From Candidatus Magasanikiibacteriota bacterium (lineage in GTDB: Bacteria; Patescibacteriota; Patescibacteriia; Magasanikbacterales; GWA2-37-8): DNA of 36,643 bases. The translations under genes and the position numbers were made by a program. The notes beneath the pieces were generated by a model. It searched no databases. It was not told where the DNA came from and worked only from the letters and a program-made list of their open reading frames with translations. Within the stretch, counting starts at the first letter, position 1; each line of letters starts with the position of its first letter. The DNA lies in the NCBI GenBank assembly GCA_943359595.1, contig CALRIA010000005.1:1-36643 (forward strand), in the 5' to 3' direction. Below are positions 1 through 9,438 of the stretch, piece by piece.

Positions 1-291
1 GGTTACCAAATTGACAGTTTCCCCAACCGCGAAATGTTTTTCCAAATCACTCAAATAAACCTCAGAAGGTCTAGTAGCAATACTAGTAAAACCACGCAAT
101 TTAGGGGTTGACTGCATCAAACGTTTGAAACCTTTCAATTTCAAACCACGACTACCACCAGAACGTGCAGTCTGTCCTTTACCACCATGTCCGGAATAAT
201 TTCCATGACCAGAGGCGTTACCACGACCAAGTTTTTTGGCAGTATGGCGGGAACCTTTAGAAGCCTTTAGAGTATGGATGGCTAATTTCAT
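1..291 (-). CDS. rplO: Ribosomal protein uL15, partial (C-terminus off window)
   Basis: Reverse translation MKLAIHTLKASKGSRHTAKKLGRGNASGHGNYSGHGGKGQTARSGG, typical L15 N-terminus; first gene on minus strand after S5. Confidence 0.93.
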   Translation of the reverse strand, partial: MKLAIHTLKASKGSRHTAKKLGRGNASGHGNYSGHGGKGQTARSGGSRGLKLKGFKRLMQSTPKLRGFTSIATRPSEVYLSDLEKHFAVGETVNLVT

Positions 292-299
292 ATAAAAAA

Positions 300-875
300 T
301 TATTTTTTAGTTTTGTTAGTTTTAGCAGTACTAACTTTTTCTTCATCTTTTGCTTCAGGAACTGGAGTAGACACAACGATACTTTTTGCTGTATGTCTTG
401 GAGTGCTCTGACGCAAAGCTTTTAAAGCTTCAAAAGTAGCTTTAATAATAGTAATTTTATTTTTAGTTTTACCAATAATCTTGGAGGAAACATTTGGTAC
501 ACCAGCTAAATCCAATACAACGCGCACGGCGCCACCAGCGATGATACCAGAACCCTTTGGAGCTGGTTTTAACATTACTTTGGCTGCCTTAAATTTCATA
601 TAGACTGCATGTGGAATAGTTTCATTGATTATCGGCACTTTAATCAAGTTCTTTTTGGCCTGACGAGTAGCTTTGTCTACACCAATCTGCACATCTTTAC
701 CTTTTTCAACTCCAAAACCAACTCGGCCCTTACGGTCACCGACTACAACTAACGCACGAAAACTCATATGCTTACCACCTTCAGTAACACGAGTTACGCG
801 AGCTAAATCCAAAATATTGGAATCAAACTCGGACTTTTCTTGTTGTCTACCTGGTCTCTTGAAACTTTTTTGCAT
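300..875 (-). CDS. rpsE: Ribosomal protein uS5 with Lys-rich C-terminal tail
   Basis: VTRVTEGGKHMSFRALVVVGDRKGRVGFGVEKGKDV, syntenic position. Confidence 0.97.
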   Translation of the reverse strand: MQKSFKRPGRQQEKSEFDSNILDLARVTRVTEGGKHMSFRALVVVGDRKGRVGFGVEKGKDVQIGVDKATRQAKKNLIKVPIINETIPHAVYMKFKAAKVMLKPAPKGSGIIAGGAVRVVLDLAGVPNVSSKIIGKTKNKITIIKATFEALKALRQSTPRHTAKSIVVSTPVPEAKDEEKVSTAKTNKTKK

Positions 876-897
876 AAATTTAAATCAATATTACAAA

Positions 898-1272
898 TTA
901 AAATTCCAAGCCACCAGCGCGAGCACCATCGGCCAAAGCCTGAACGCGCCCATGGTATTGATAACCACCACGATCAAAAACTACCTTAGTAAAACCGGCT
1001 GCCTTAGCTTTTTCAGCTAATTTTTTTCCGACTAAATAAGCAGTGGCAATCTTACCGGTCAAACCTTCTGCTTTCTCTTTGCCAACATCTTTTGCACTAG
1101 CTTGAGAAATGGTTTTACCAGCTTCATCGTCAATCAACTGAACAGTAATAGTTCTTAAACTACGAAAAACAGACAAACGCGGTCGTAACTGTGTACCACT
1201 CAAACGAGCGCGTACACGAGCGTGACGTATTTGGCGTAATCCATTTTTATTTTTCTTAGTCAATCTACGCAT
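898..1272 (-). CDS. rplR: Ribosomal protein uL18
   Basis: [25 protein letters not shown]...[24 protein letters not shown]-like end. Confidence 0.97.
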   Translation of the reverse strand: MRRLTKKNKNGLRQIRHARVRARLSGTQLRPRLSVFRSLRTITVQLIDDEAGKTISQASAKDVGKEKAEGLTGKIATAYLVGKKLAEKAKAAGFTKVVFDRGGYQYHGRVQALADGARAGGLEF

Positions 1273-1297
1273 ATGTTTATATATTTTTTAAACTAAA

Positions 1298-1846
1298 TTA
1301 TGCAGCCCCTTTAGCGGCAGTCTTACCTGCTTTACGGCGTACTACTTCACCAACATATTTGATGCCTTTGCCTTTATAAGGTTCTACTTTTTTAGTACTA
1401 CGAATCTGAGCTGCCATTTCTCCAACCATCTGTTTGTCAGTTCCACTAACTGTAATAATATTTTTTTCTACTTCAAACTTAATACCAGTTGCCGGTTTTA
1501 ATTCTACCGTATGAGAAAAACCAACTTCCAATACCAAATCTTGACCCTTTAGGATAGCTTTATAACCAACACCATTGATCTCCAGTTGTTTTTTAAAACC
1601 AGCAGTTACACCTTCCAACATATTTTCAATGATACTAGAAAATGTACCCCATAAAGCTTTGTCTTTGGTGTTTTCTTCGTTGACGACACTAACAGTCACT
1701 TGACCTTCGCCAGTAGATACAGTAACACGTGGGTGTAATTTTTGGTGTAATTCACCTTTTGGTCCTTTTACTACCAAATCATCACCTTTTATCTCCACAG
1801 TTACTCCTTGTGGAATTTTTCTAACTTTTTTTCCAATACGAGACAT
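1298..1846 (-). CDS. rplF: Ribosomal protein uL6
   Basis: MSRIGKKVRKIPQGVTVEI...EPYKGKGIKYVGEVVRRKAGK. Confidence 0.97.
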   Translation of the reverse strand: MSRIGKKVRKIPQGVTVEIKGDDLVVKGPKGELHQKLHPRVTVSTGEGQVTVSVVNEENTKDKALWGTFSSIIENMLEGVTAGFKKQLEINGVGYKAILKGQDLVLEVGFSHTVELKPATGIKFEVEKNIITVSGTDKQMVGEMAAQIRSTKKVEPYKGKGIKYVGEVVRRKAGKTAAKGAA

Positions 1847-1871
1847 ATGTTTTTATTATTAATTCTGTCGA

Positions 1872-2261
1872 TTAATATACTTCGCAAATTAATTCACCGC
1901 CTAGTTTACCTTCTCGAGCTTCTTTACCAGTCATAATGCCTTTAGAGGTAGATAAAACTGATATACCATAACCATTAAGCACTTTCTTGATATCTGCAGC
2001 CTGTACATAATAGCGTGAACCTGGTTTGCTAATTCTTGTAATACTTTCCAAAGCACCCTGACGTCCAGAATACTTCAAAGTCACCACAATTTGTGGAAAT
2101 TTATCTTCGTTAATTAAAGCTTTTTCCAAATATCCTTCTTTTACCAAAATTTCACTGATTTTCATCTTTAATTTGGAATATGGAAATGTCGCTTCATGTT
2201 TGCGCACCTTGTATGCATTACGTATGCGGGTGAGCATGTCCGCGATTGGATCAGTCATCAT
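1872..2261 (-). CDS. rpsH: Ribosomal protein uS8
   Basis: MMTDPIADMLTRIRNAY...STSKGIMTGKEAREGKLGGELICEVY. Confidence 0.97.
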   Translation of the reverse strand: MMTDPIADMLTRIRNAYKVRKHEATFPYSKLKMKISEILVKEGYLEKALINEDKFPQIVVTLKYSGRQGALESITRISKPGSRYYVQAADIKKVLNGYGISVLSTSKGIMTGKEAREGKLGGELICEVY

Positions 2262-2299
2262 AAATACAGTTGTTATTTAATGTTATAAAATATAATTAA

Positions 2300-2485
2300 T
2301 TACCAGCTTGACTTTCGTACGCCTGGTAATTTACCAGCGTTAGCCAATTCACGAAAGCAAATACGGCACAAACCAAAATGGCGAATGAAAGCACGCTTGC
2401 GACCGCATTTCCAGCAGCGGCGCACGATACGAGTAGAAAATTTTGGTTTTTTATTTGATTTGGAAATTTGTGCTTCTGTTGCCAT
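2300..2485 (-). CDS. rpsZ: Ribosomal protein uS14, zinc-binding type Z
   Basis: 61 aa with [25 protein letters not shown] (two CxxC) and [11 protein letters not shown] end. Confidence 0.96.
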   Translation of the reverse strand: MATEAQISKSNKKPKFSTRIVRRCWKCGRKRAFIRHFGLCRICFRELANAGKLPGVRKSSW

Positions 2486-2488
2486 ATA

Positions 2489-3031
2489 TTATTTTATAAA
2501 AGGAAAACCTAGATGAGTTAACAATGCTTTTCCAGCAACACGATCGATAGCAGTGGTGTTGATAATAATCTGTAAACCATGCATTTTTTCAATTTCACCA
2601 GTCTTTACTTCAGGAAAAGCAGTATTTTCTTTCAAGCCCAAAGTATAATTTCCTTGGCGATCAAAAGCTTTATCAGTAATACCACGGAAATCACGGATAC
2701 GAGGGAAACTAACGTTAACCAATTTTTCTAAAAATTGATACATACGTTTTCCGTGCAAAGTTACCACAACACCAATTTCTTGTCCTTGTCTAATCTTAAA
2801 ATTGGAAATAGCTTTTTTAGCTTTGGTGCGAACTGGTTTCTGACCAGTAATTTTGGAAAGAGTCTTTTCTACATTTTCAATATAACTTGCTTCTTTTATA
2901 AAACGACCAATACCTGCATTAATTACTACTTTAGTAACTTTTGGTACCTGCATGGTATTTTTCAGTTTTAGTTCAGCCTTCAAGGCTGGCACTATTTCGT
3001 CTTTGTATTTTTGGTATAAATTAGGAGTCAT
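2489..3031 (-). CDS. rplE: Ribosomal protein uL5 (start trimmed from the ORF track, which runs into rplX)
   Basis: MTPNLYQKYKDEIVPALK...KPVRTKAKKAISNFKIRQGQEIGVVVTLHGKRMY; AGGAG just upstream of the ATG at 3031. Confidence 0.95.
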   Translation of the reverse strand: MTPNLYQKYKDEIVPALKAELKLKNTMQVPKVTKVVINAGIGRFIKEASYIENVEKTLSKITGQKPVRTKAKKAISNFKIRQGQEIGVVVTLHGKRMYQFLEKLVNVSFPRIRDFRGITDKAFDRQGNYTLGLKENTAFPEVKTGEIEKMHGLQIIINTTAIDRVAGKALLTHLGFPFIK

Positions 3032-3035
3032 AATA

Positions 3036-3344
3036 TTAGTCAATAAACTCTTTACATTTGCGGCAAACGCGTTTTTTATCTTTGCCATCTAATTTAAAAC
3101 CTACGCGAGTAGTATGGTTGCACTTTGGACAAACTAATGAAACATTTTCTACACGTACTGGAGCGGAAAGTTCAATCACTTGACCTTTTTCTCCGGCTTT
3201 GCGAGTACGCAGATGTTTTTTCATCAAATTTAAGCCTTCGACCACTACTTTACCGGCAATTGGAAAAACTTGAATAACTTTGCCTTCTTTGTTGCGATCT
3301 TTGCCCTTAATAATTTTTACTTTGTCGTTTGATTTAATCTTCAT
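3036..3344 (-). CDS. rplX: Ribosomal protein uL24 with C-terminal zinc-ribbon-like CxxC pairs
   Basis: MKIKSNDKVKIIKGKDRNKEGKVIQVFP (KOW) plus CPKCNHTTRVGFKLDGKDKKRVCRKC. Confidence 0.96.
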   Translation of the reverse strand: MKIKSNDKVKIIKGKDRNKEGKVIQVFPIAGKVVVEGLNLMKKHLRTRKAGEKGQVIELSAPVRVENVSLVCPKCNHTTRVGFKLDGKDKKRVCRKCKEFID

Positions 3345-3356
3345 ATATATTTTAAT

Positions 3357-3728
3357 TTAGAGCACTTCCGGCGCCAAAGAAATAATTTTTTGGAACCCTT
3401 TAGAACGTAATTCACGGGCAATTGGTCCAAAAATACGAGTTCCTTTTGGTTCTTTTGTTTTACGATCAACAATCACACCAGCATTTTCATCAAAACGAAT
3501 ATAAGTTCCATCAGCACGGCGAATCTCTTTACATTGACGAACTACTACTACATGGACAACTTCACTCTTTTTTACCATACCATGAGGAGCAGCTTCTTTC
3601 ACTACACAAGTAATAATATCACCAATCTGGCCATAACGTTTTTTATAACCGCCCAAAACACGAATACACTGCAATTTCTTGGCGCCAGTATTGTCCGCTA
3701 CTTTTAACATTGAACGATGTTGCATCAT
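3357..3728 (-). CDS. rplN: Ribosomal protein uL14
   Basis: [40 protein letters not shown]. Confidence 0.97.
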   Translation of the reverse strand: MMQHRSMLKVADNTGAKKLQCIRVLGGYKKRYGQIGDIITCVVKEAAPHGMVKKSEVVHVVVVRQCKEIRRADGTYIRFDENAGVIVDRKTKEPKGTRIFGPIARELRSKGFQKIISLAPEVL

Positions 3729-3739
3729 AAAAAATCGGG

Positions 3740-4006
3740 TTAACCATTAACTTTTAAAACTTCTACCAGTGTCCAACGTTTGGTAGCTGATAGCGGGCGA
3801 CATTCCGCAAAGCGAACTTTATCACCTACTTTAGCCGCTTGTTTTTCATCATGAACATGATATTTGCGACTAACAGTAAAACTTTTTGGATATTTCGGAT
3901 GTTTTTTGATACTGTCAACCTTTACAGTAATGGTTTTAGTCATTGCTGCACTGGTTACCAGACCAGTAAACGCACGAATTATTTTTTTAGTTTTTTCTTT
4001 TTCCAT
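3740..4006 (-). CDS. rpsQ: Ribosomal protein uS17
   Basis: [41 protein letters not shown]. Confidence 0.96.
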   Translation of the reverse strand: MEKEKTKKIIRAFTGLVTSAAMTKTITVKVDSIKKHPKYPKSFTVSRKYHVHDEKQAAKVGDKVRFAECRPLSATKRWTLVEVLKVNG

Positions 4007-4018
4007 ATAATCTTTAGA

Positions 4019-4432
4019 TTAAGGCTTTTCAATAAATTTAGTACGTACGCCTATCTTATAACCAGCCAAATCCATAGCAATCTTGGCCTGATCACGAGTG
4101 ATACCACCCATTTCAAACAAAATTGTTCCTGGTTTAATCACGGCGACATAATGATCCGGAGAGCCTTTACCACCACCCATAGGTACTTCATTACCTTTTT
4201 TGGTAACTGGACGATCTGGAAAAACACGGATCCAAATCTTACCACCACGTCGAACATAACGAGTCAACACACGACGAGCCGATTCGATTTGGCGGCTGGA
4301 AATCCAACCCTGGGTAGTACTTTTTAAACCAAACAGGCCAAAAGCAATAGCATTGTTGCGAGTAGCAACACCGCGGAAACGACCGCGTCCTTTTTGCCAT
4401 TTTCTATGTTTAACTTTTTTTGGTATCAACAT
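4019..4432 (-). CDS. rplP: Ribosomal protein uL16
   Basis: [38 protein letters not shown]...[26 protein letters not shown]. Confidence 0.97.
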   Translation of the reverse strand: MLIPKKVKHRKWQKGRGRFRGVATRNNAIAFGLFGLKSTTQGWISSRQIESARRVLTRYVRRGGKIWIRVFPDRPVTKKGNEVPMGGGKGSPDHYVAVIKPGTILFEMGGITRDQAKIAMDLAGYKIGVRTKFIEKP

Positions 4433-4447
4433 ACAGTTTCAAAAATC

Positions 4448-5134
4448 TTATTTAGTTTTTTCTTTTTCCACTTCTTTTTTAGCAAATTTGTCACGGCGAC
4501 TAAAAGCTTCACCCTTATAGATCCAAACTTTAACGCCGATTTTTCCATAGATAGTACTTGCTTCAACAATAGCGTAATCGACATCACTGCGCAAAGTAAT
4601 TAGGGACATTTTTCCAGCACCCATAACTTCACGACGAGCAATTTCTACACCATTCAAACGTCCAGCAACTGCAAATTTCACACCCTGAGCACCGGCAGTC
4701 ATTACTTTTTCCATCGCTTGTTTCATGACACGACGAAAAGGAATACGACGTTCTATTTCAGTGGCCATACTTTGACCAACAATCTGTGCGGACAAAGCTG
4801 GTTGATTTACAGCTTGAATATTTAATTTTACTTTAGTTTTAAATTGTAAAATTTTCTTTTCAATTTCTTTACGGATAACTTCTAGACCTTCACCGTTTCT
4901 TCCGATAATCACACCTGGCTTAGCAGCCAAAATGGTAACCATCACTTCTTTAGGAGTGCGTTCGATGCTAATAGCATCGATACCAGCGTCCTTCAATTTT
5001 TTAGCCAAAAATTCTCGTATCTTAATTTCTTGTTCGATGATAGTAGGATACTGATCTTTTTTAGCATACCATTTTGAATCCCAAGCAAAAATGAAGGGAG
5101 TGCGATGAATTTTCGGATGAACTTTGTGTCCCAT
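4448..5134 (-). CDS. rpsC: Ribosomal protein uS3
   Basis: MGHKVHPKIHRT...KPGVIIGRNGEGLEVIRKEIEKK (KH domain). Confidence 0.97.
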   Translation of the reverse strand: MGHKVHPKIHRTPFIFAWDSKWYAKKDQYPTIIEQEIKIREFLAKKLKDAGIDAISIERTPKEVMVTILAAKPGVIIGRNGEGLEVIRKEIEKKILQFKTKVKLNIQAVNQPALSAQIVGQSMATEIERRIPFRRVMKQAMEKVMTAGAQGVKFAVAGRLNGVEIARREVMGAGKMSLITLRSDVDYAIVEASTIYGKIGVKVWIYKGEAFSRRDKFAKKEVEKEKTK

Positions 5135-5148
5135 AGTATTAAATTATA

Positions 5149-5520
5149 TTATGATGTTTTTTTCACTTTCTTAACGGGCTTAGCAACCTCGGTAAGAATT
5201 AAACTGATATGTGAAGTGCGTTCACGAATTGGTGTAGCACGACCATGAGCTTTTGGCATCCAACGTTTTAACATTGGACCACCGTCAACCATAATAGTGG
5301 TCACAGCTAAATTTTCTGTTCCTAATTGAAAATTGTGTTTGGCATTTGCGATAGCGGAATTCAAAAGCTTAATTATAGGTCTAGCAGCTAGCTTATTGGA
5401 CAAAGTTAAAATCTCCAAGGCTTTGGCTACTCTACGACCGCGAATCAAATCAACCACCAAGCGCGCTTTGCGTGGGCTCATTCTCAAATAGCTTAATTTT
5501 GCAGTTACTGCCTGATTCAT
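5149..5520 (-). CDS. rplV: Ribosomal protein uL22
   Basis: AKLSYLRMSPRKARLVVDLIRGRRVAKALEIL. Confidence 0.97.
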   Translation of the reverse strand: MNQAVTAKLSYLRMSPRKARLVVDLIRGRRVAKALEILTLSNKLAARPIIKLLNSAIANAKHNFQLGTENLAVTTIMVDGGPMLKRWMPKAHGRATPIRERTSHISLILTEVAKPVKKVKKTS

Positions 5521-5551
5521 ATAAAAAATTTAAAAATCTTTTTATCTTTGA

Positions 5552-5884
5552 TTATTTTTTGGGAGCAGCTGGCTTAGCGGCAGCGGTAGTCTTAGGGGTA
5601 GCGGCTGTTTCTTGTTCTTTTGCCATTTTACCACCATGACGGACAAATTTCTTGGTTGGAGAAAATTCACCCAAACGGTGACCAACCATATTTTCATCGA
5701 CATAAACGCTAATGAAATCCTTACCATTATGTACCAAGAAGGTTACACCAACCATTTCTGGAGAAATTACGCAAGCGCGAGACCAAGTTTTGATAGGAGT
5801 TTTTTTACCACTCTCTTTAACTTTGTCTACTTTCTGTACGACACGTGGATCAATATATAGACCCTTTTTTAAACTTCTAGTCAT
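5552..5884 (-). CDS. rpsS: Ribosomal protein uS19 with Ala/Lys-rich C-terminal extension
   Basis: [19 protein letters not shown]...[47 protein letters not shown]. Confidence 0.97.
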   Translation of the reverse strand: MTRSLKKGLYIDPRVVQKVDKVKESGKKTPIKTWSRACVISPEMVGVTFLVHNGKDFISVYVDENMVGHRLGEFSPTKKFVRHGGKMAKEQETAATPKTTAAAKPAAPKK

Positions 5885-5891
5885 AATTTTA

Positions 5892-6737
5892 TTAATTAGA
5901 TTTCTTTCTACGTGAACTGATGATAAATTTGTTACTCCATTTTTGTGGCTTACGAGTCTTCACACCACGAGCAGCTTTACCGTAGATAGTGCGAGGACCA
6001 CGTTTTTGACCGATTGGAGAGTGTCCCTCACCACCACCGTGCGGGTGATCTACCGGATTCATGTTCTTACCCTTAACGCGAGGACGAATACCGCGCAATC
6101 TCATGCGCCCAGCTTTACCCCAACGAATTAAACGATAATCAGCGTTACCAACCATACCAACACTAGCAAAACAAGCTTTTGGAACAATGCGAGTTTCACC
6201 AGAAGGTAAACGTAACTGAGCATAATCACCTTCAATACCGGTAAACTGAGCAGATAAACCAGCGCCGCGCACCAGTTGACCTCCTTTGCCTGGAGTCATT
6301 TCAATACTATAAACAAATAAACCAACTGGTATATGCTCCAATTTCATACGATTGGCCACTTTGGCTTCAATTGCTTTATCAGAAGACATTACTGTATCGC
6401 CAACATTTAGACCTTGTGGGCACAAAATATAAGCACGAGTTTTGTCTAGATATTCAATCAAAGCTACACGTGGACCACGGTTTGGGTCGTATTCGATAGC
6501 TATTACAGTTGCTGGAGCGTCAAACTTTTTTTGTTTGAAATCCACAATACGATAAAAACGTTTAACACCGCCGCCTTGATGGCGAACGGTCAATTTACCC
6601 TGATTATTGCGGCCAGAGTTTTTTTTCAAAATCGAAATCAAAGACTTCTGTGGTTCAGATTTTGTAATGTCGGCAAAAGCATCCACACTGGATTTTCGGC
6701 GACCTGGGGTAGTTGGTTTGTAAACTTTAATCGGCAT
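5892..6737 (-). CDS. rplB: Ribosomal protein uL2
   Basis: [14 protein letters not shown]...[37 protein letters not shown]. Confidence 0.97.
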   Translation of the reverse strand: MPIKVYKPTTPGRRKSSVDAFADITKSEPQKSLISILKKNSGRNNQGKLTVRHQGGGVKRFYRIVDFKQKKFDAPATVIAIEYDPNRGPRVALIEYLDKTRAYILCPQGLNVGDTVMSSDKAIEAKVANRMKLEHIPVGLFVYSIEMTPGKGGQLVRGAGLSAQFTGIEGDYAQLRLPSGETRIVPKACFASVGMVGNADYRLIRWGKAGRMRLRGIRPRVKGKNMNPVDHPHGGGEGHSPIGQKRGPRTIYGKAARGVKTRKPQKWSNKFIISSRRKKSN

Positions 6738-6761
6738 AATAATTTAAAATATTTTCGGTAA

Positions 6762-7274
6762 TTAAACGCCTTCATGAATTACGATCGTTTTACCTTTTGG
6801 TAAAGTAACAATCGCTTTTTTGAAATCACTTCTTTTACCTGAATGTTTACCAAAGCGCATAGATTTGCCTTGGACATTAATTACATTGACTCTCACTGGC
6901 TTAACACCATAAACTTCATGGACTGCTTTTCTAATTACGGCTTTGTTAGCATTGTTTACTACAATAAAACTATATTTATTTTCACTTTGTTTTATAGCAG
7001 ATTTTTCAGTCACCAAAGCGCGCACTAAAATGTTATTGATAATTTTTTTAAGTTTTTTAGGAGCTTCATGTTCATGACCTTCATGATTATCTTGCTCAAC
7101 CACTGTGGCAACTGCTTTTTTGGCAGGAGCTTTTTTGGTCGAAACTGCCGCTTTTTTAGCAGTAGTTTTTTTCACCTCACCCACTTCAGCTACTTTGGCT
7201 TCGGTTTTTGGTTCAGACTTTTTTTCTAAACGGTCAGTTTGATTCTTTTTTGACCAGCGATCAAGTAATCCCAT
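6762..7274 (-). CDS. rplW: Ribosomal protein uL23 with long low-complexity N-terminal extension
   Basis: Core ILVRALVTEKSAIKQSENKYSFIVVNNANKAVIRKAVHEVYGVKPVRVNVINVQGK; about 77 residues precede it. Confidence 0.93.
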   Translation of the reverse strand: MGLLDRWSKKNQTDRLEKKSEPKTEAKVAEVGEVKKTTAKKAAVSTKKAPAKKAVATVVEQDNHEGHEHEAPKKLKKIINNILVRALVTEKSAIKQSENKYSFIVVNNANKAVIRKAVHEVYGVKPVRVNVINVQGKSMRFGKHSGKRSDFKKAIVTLPKGKTIVIHEGV

Positions 7275-7300
7275 ATTATTTAAACTCTAAAGTGATTAAA

Positions 7301-7930
7301 TTATTTTCCAAAGACTTCTTCCATTTTCTTAATCCCATCTTTGGAAGTTAAGATCACACCTTTGGAAAGTAAATCCATTACATTGCTATCTTGCGCACGC
7401 AAAGTCTTTACAATTTTCAAATTTTTGCTCATGCGGATAATGTCATCATTTTTATCAGCAGTCAAAACCAAAAATGTTTTTAACTTAGCTGGTAAAGATT
7501 TCAAAAAGCTAGCAAATAATTGTGTTTTTGGTTGTTCAAATTTGAAATCTTCTATCACCATCAAGTTACCAGACTGAGCCTTGTCAGATAGGCACATACG
7601 GATTGCAGCCTGACGAGTCTTTTTGTTGATTTTTGTTTTATAATTACGATCGGTCAATGGACCAAAAGCAACACCGCCGCCTTTCCAAATTGGAGAACGG
7701 ATAGAACCATGACGAGCGCGGCCAGTACCTTTTTGTTGCCAAGGTTTTTTACCACCACCACTTACTTCACCACGATTTTTAGTATCAGCCCAAGGTTCAC
7801 GTTGATTGTTGGTTTGTTGAACAAAAACTTGATGAACTAACTCTGGTTTGATTTTTACACCAAATACAGTATCGGATAATTCCATCTCACCAGTTTCTTT
7901 GCCAGCTAAATTGTAAACTTTAATTTTCAT
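7301..7930 (-). CDS. rplD: Ribosomal protein uL4
   Basis: KNRGEVSGGGKKPWQQKGTGRARHGSIRSPIWKGGGVAFGP. Confidence 0.97.
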   Translation of the reverse strand: MKIKVYNLAGKETGEMELSDTVFGVKIKPELVHQVFVQQTNNQREPWADTKNRGEVSGGGKKPWQQKGTGRARHGSIRSPIWKGGGVAFGPLTDRNYKTKINKKTRQAAIRMCLSDKAQSGNLMVIEDFKFEQPKTQLFASFLKSLPAKLKTFLVLTADKNDDIIRMSKNLKIVKTLRAQDSNVMDLLSKGVILTSKDGIKKMEEVFGK

Positions 7931-7950
7931 ATAAATAATCTTCTTTAAAA

Positions 7951-8658
7951 TTAGGCGTTCACAGTTTCTTCGCCAGCAGTTTCTACTGGGGTAGCTTCAA
8001 CTACCGGTTGTTCTTTCACTACTTCGGCCTTTTGTCCACTTTTACTAATTTTTAATACGCCTGGGCCCTGGATCACTAGCAAACTATTGCGACCACCAGG
8101 AACGGCACCTTTGATATAGATTTCATTTGTCTCTGGGTGAACTTCAACGACTTCCAAATTTTTGATAGTTACCTGATCACCACCCATACGACCAGCCATA
8201 CGCATACCTTTGAAAACGCGTTGTACACCACCAGCACCAATGGAACCAGGGGCACGCAAGTTGTCTTTATGACCGTGTGAAGCTGGACCACCGCGGAAAT
8301 GATGGCGCTTAACTACACCGGCAAAACCTTTACCTTTGGAGACACCCATTACTTCGATTTCATCACCAGCTACAAAAGTTTCTAGAGTTATAAAATCTCC
8401 ACGATTAATATCATCTGTTTTTTCTACTGAGAATTCTTTCAACCAAGAAACTGGAGCCAAATCTTTTAGATGGCCGGCTTCTGGTCTGTTTAAACGAAAT
8501 TCTTTCTTTTCTCCAAAACCAAGCTGAATAGCTTTTTCTTTTTCCTTAACTTGAATAATAGTACAGGGGCCAGCCAAAACACGAGTAACTGGCATCACTT
8601 CACCATTTGGTAAAAACACCTGTGTCATTCCAATTTTCTTTCCTAAAATGAATTTCAT
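7951..8658 (-). CDS. rplC: Ribosomal protein uL3 with C-terminal acidic tail (start trimmed to MKFILGKKIGMTQ)
   Basis: KFILGKKIGMTQVFLPNGEVMPVTRVLAGPCTI...GKGFAGVVKRHHFRGGPASHGHKDNLRAPGSIG. Confidence 0.95.
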   Translation of the reverse strand: MKFILGKKIGMTQVFLPNGEVMPVTRVLAGPCTIIQVKEKEKAIQLGFGEKKEFRLNRPEAGHLKDLAPVSWLKEFSVEKTDDINRGDFITLETFVAGDEIEVMGVSKGKGFAGVVKRHHFRGGPASHGHKDNLRAPGSIGAGGVQRVFKGMRMAGRMGGDQVTIKNLEVVEVHPETNEIYIKGAVPGGRNSLLVIQGPGVLKISKSGQKAEVVKEQPVVEATPVETAGEETVNA

Positions 8659-8673
8659 AAAAATTGTTGTCAT

Positions 8674-8964
8674 TGCTTCCCATCGGATGGGAAGATAACT
8701 GAATTAATTATTTAACAAAAAACTAGAAGCAATAACACTGTTTAAACCCAATCCTTCAGTGCTCTTGTTTCTAGCCTTCTTGTGGACAACTTTTGATTGC
8801 ACACGATTCACCCCCAAAGGGTGAATTTTATAGATGGCTTTAGTTTTTTATTTGTAAAAATCTTAATCTCCTGGCCAAATTTTTGCTGTGTAAATGTTTT
8901 TTGTTTCCCCGACTAAGTCGGAACAAATCTTATTTACTTGGCACTGATTGGCTTTGTAGTGCTA
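8674..8964 (-). promoter_or_regulatory. Long structured 5' leader of the rplC-rplO transcript
   Basis: Noncoding interval downstream of a consensus promoter with several nested inverted repeats: GTAAAT(8890)/ATTTAC(8932) enclosing TTTGTTCCGAC-TTA-GTCGGGGAAACAAA; TTCACCC-CCAAA-GGGTGAA; CTAGAA(8723)/TTCTAG(8769) enclosing CACTG/CAGTG; TTCCCATC-G-GATGGGAA (8677-8693). Confidence 0.6.
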
Positions 8965-8993
8965 ATAATAGCAGAAAAATTTTCTTCTGTCAA
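8965..8993 (-). promoter_or_regulatory. Sigma70-type promoter for rplC
   Basis: Minus strand TTGACA (8988-8993), 17-nt spacer, TATTAT (8965-8970). Confidence 0.8.
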
Positions 8994-9002
8994 GCCCAAC
9001 TA

Positions 9003-9362
9003 CTACATTTTTATTTCCACATCTACACCAGCTGGTAAGTTTAGATTCATCAGCGCATCTATACATTTTGGAGAAGCGTTTATAATGTCAATCAAACGTT
9101 TGTGAACACGCATTTCGAATTGTTCACGAGCATCTTTATGTACAAAGGTCGAACGATTCACAGTAAATTTGGTCTTTTCAGTTGGCAAAGGTACTGGACC
9201 GACAACTTTAGCTTCATTACGAACGGCGGTTTCAATGATTGTGCGAGTGGCCTGATCGATAACGCGATTATCGTAAGCACGAATTTTTACGCGGATACGA
9301 GTACCAACTTCTTCTTTGGCTTTTTCTTCTTTTACTTTGTTTGTAGGAGTTGTGGTTGTCAT
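9003..9362 (-). CDS. rpsJ: Ribosomal protein uS10 with short N-terminal extension
   Basis: [72 protein letters not shown]. Confidence 0.97.
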   Translation of the reverse strand: MTTTTPTNKVKEEKAKEEVGTRIRVKIRAYDNRVIDQATRTIIETAVRNEAKVVGPVPLPTEKTKFTVNRSTFVHKDAREQFEMRVHKRLIDIINASPKCIDALMNLNLPAGVDVEIKM

Positions 9363-9404
9363 GTTATTTATTAAAATTAAAGAACTAATTAAAGAGCAAT
9401 TTTA

Positions 9405-9430
9405 AGGGGGCGTTATTTAGAACGCCCCCT
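9405..9430 (-). terminator. Strong GC-rich hairpin between tuf and rpsJ (partial terminator or processing/stability element)
   Basis: AGGGGGCGTT-ATTTAG-AACGCCCCCT, 10-bp perfect stem; no good U tract on the minus strand. Confidence 0.55.
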
Positions 9431-9438
9431 ATAAAATA

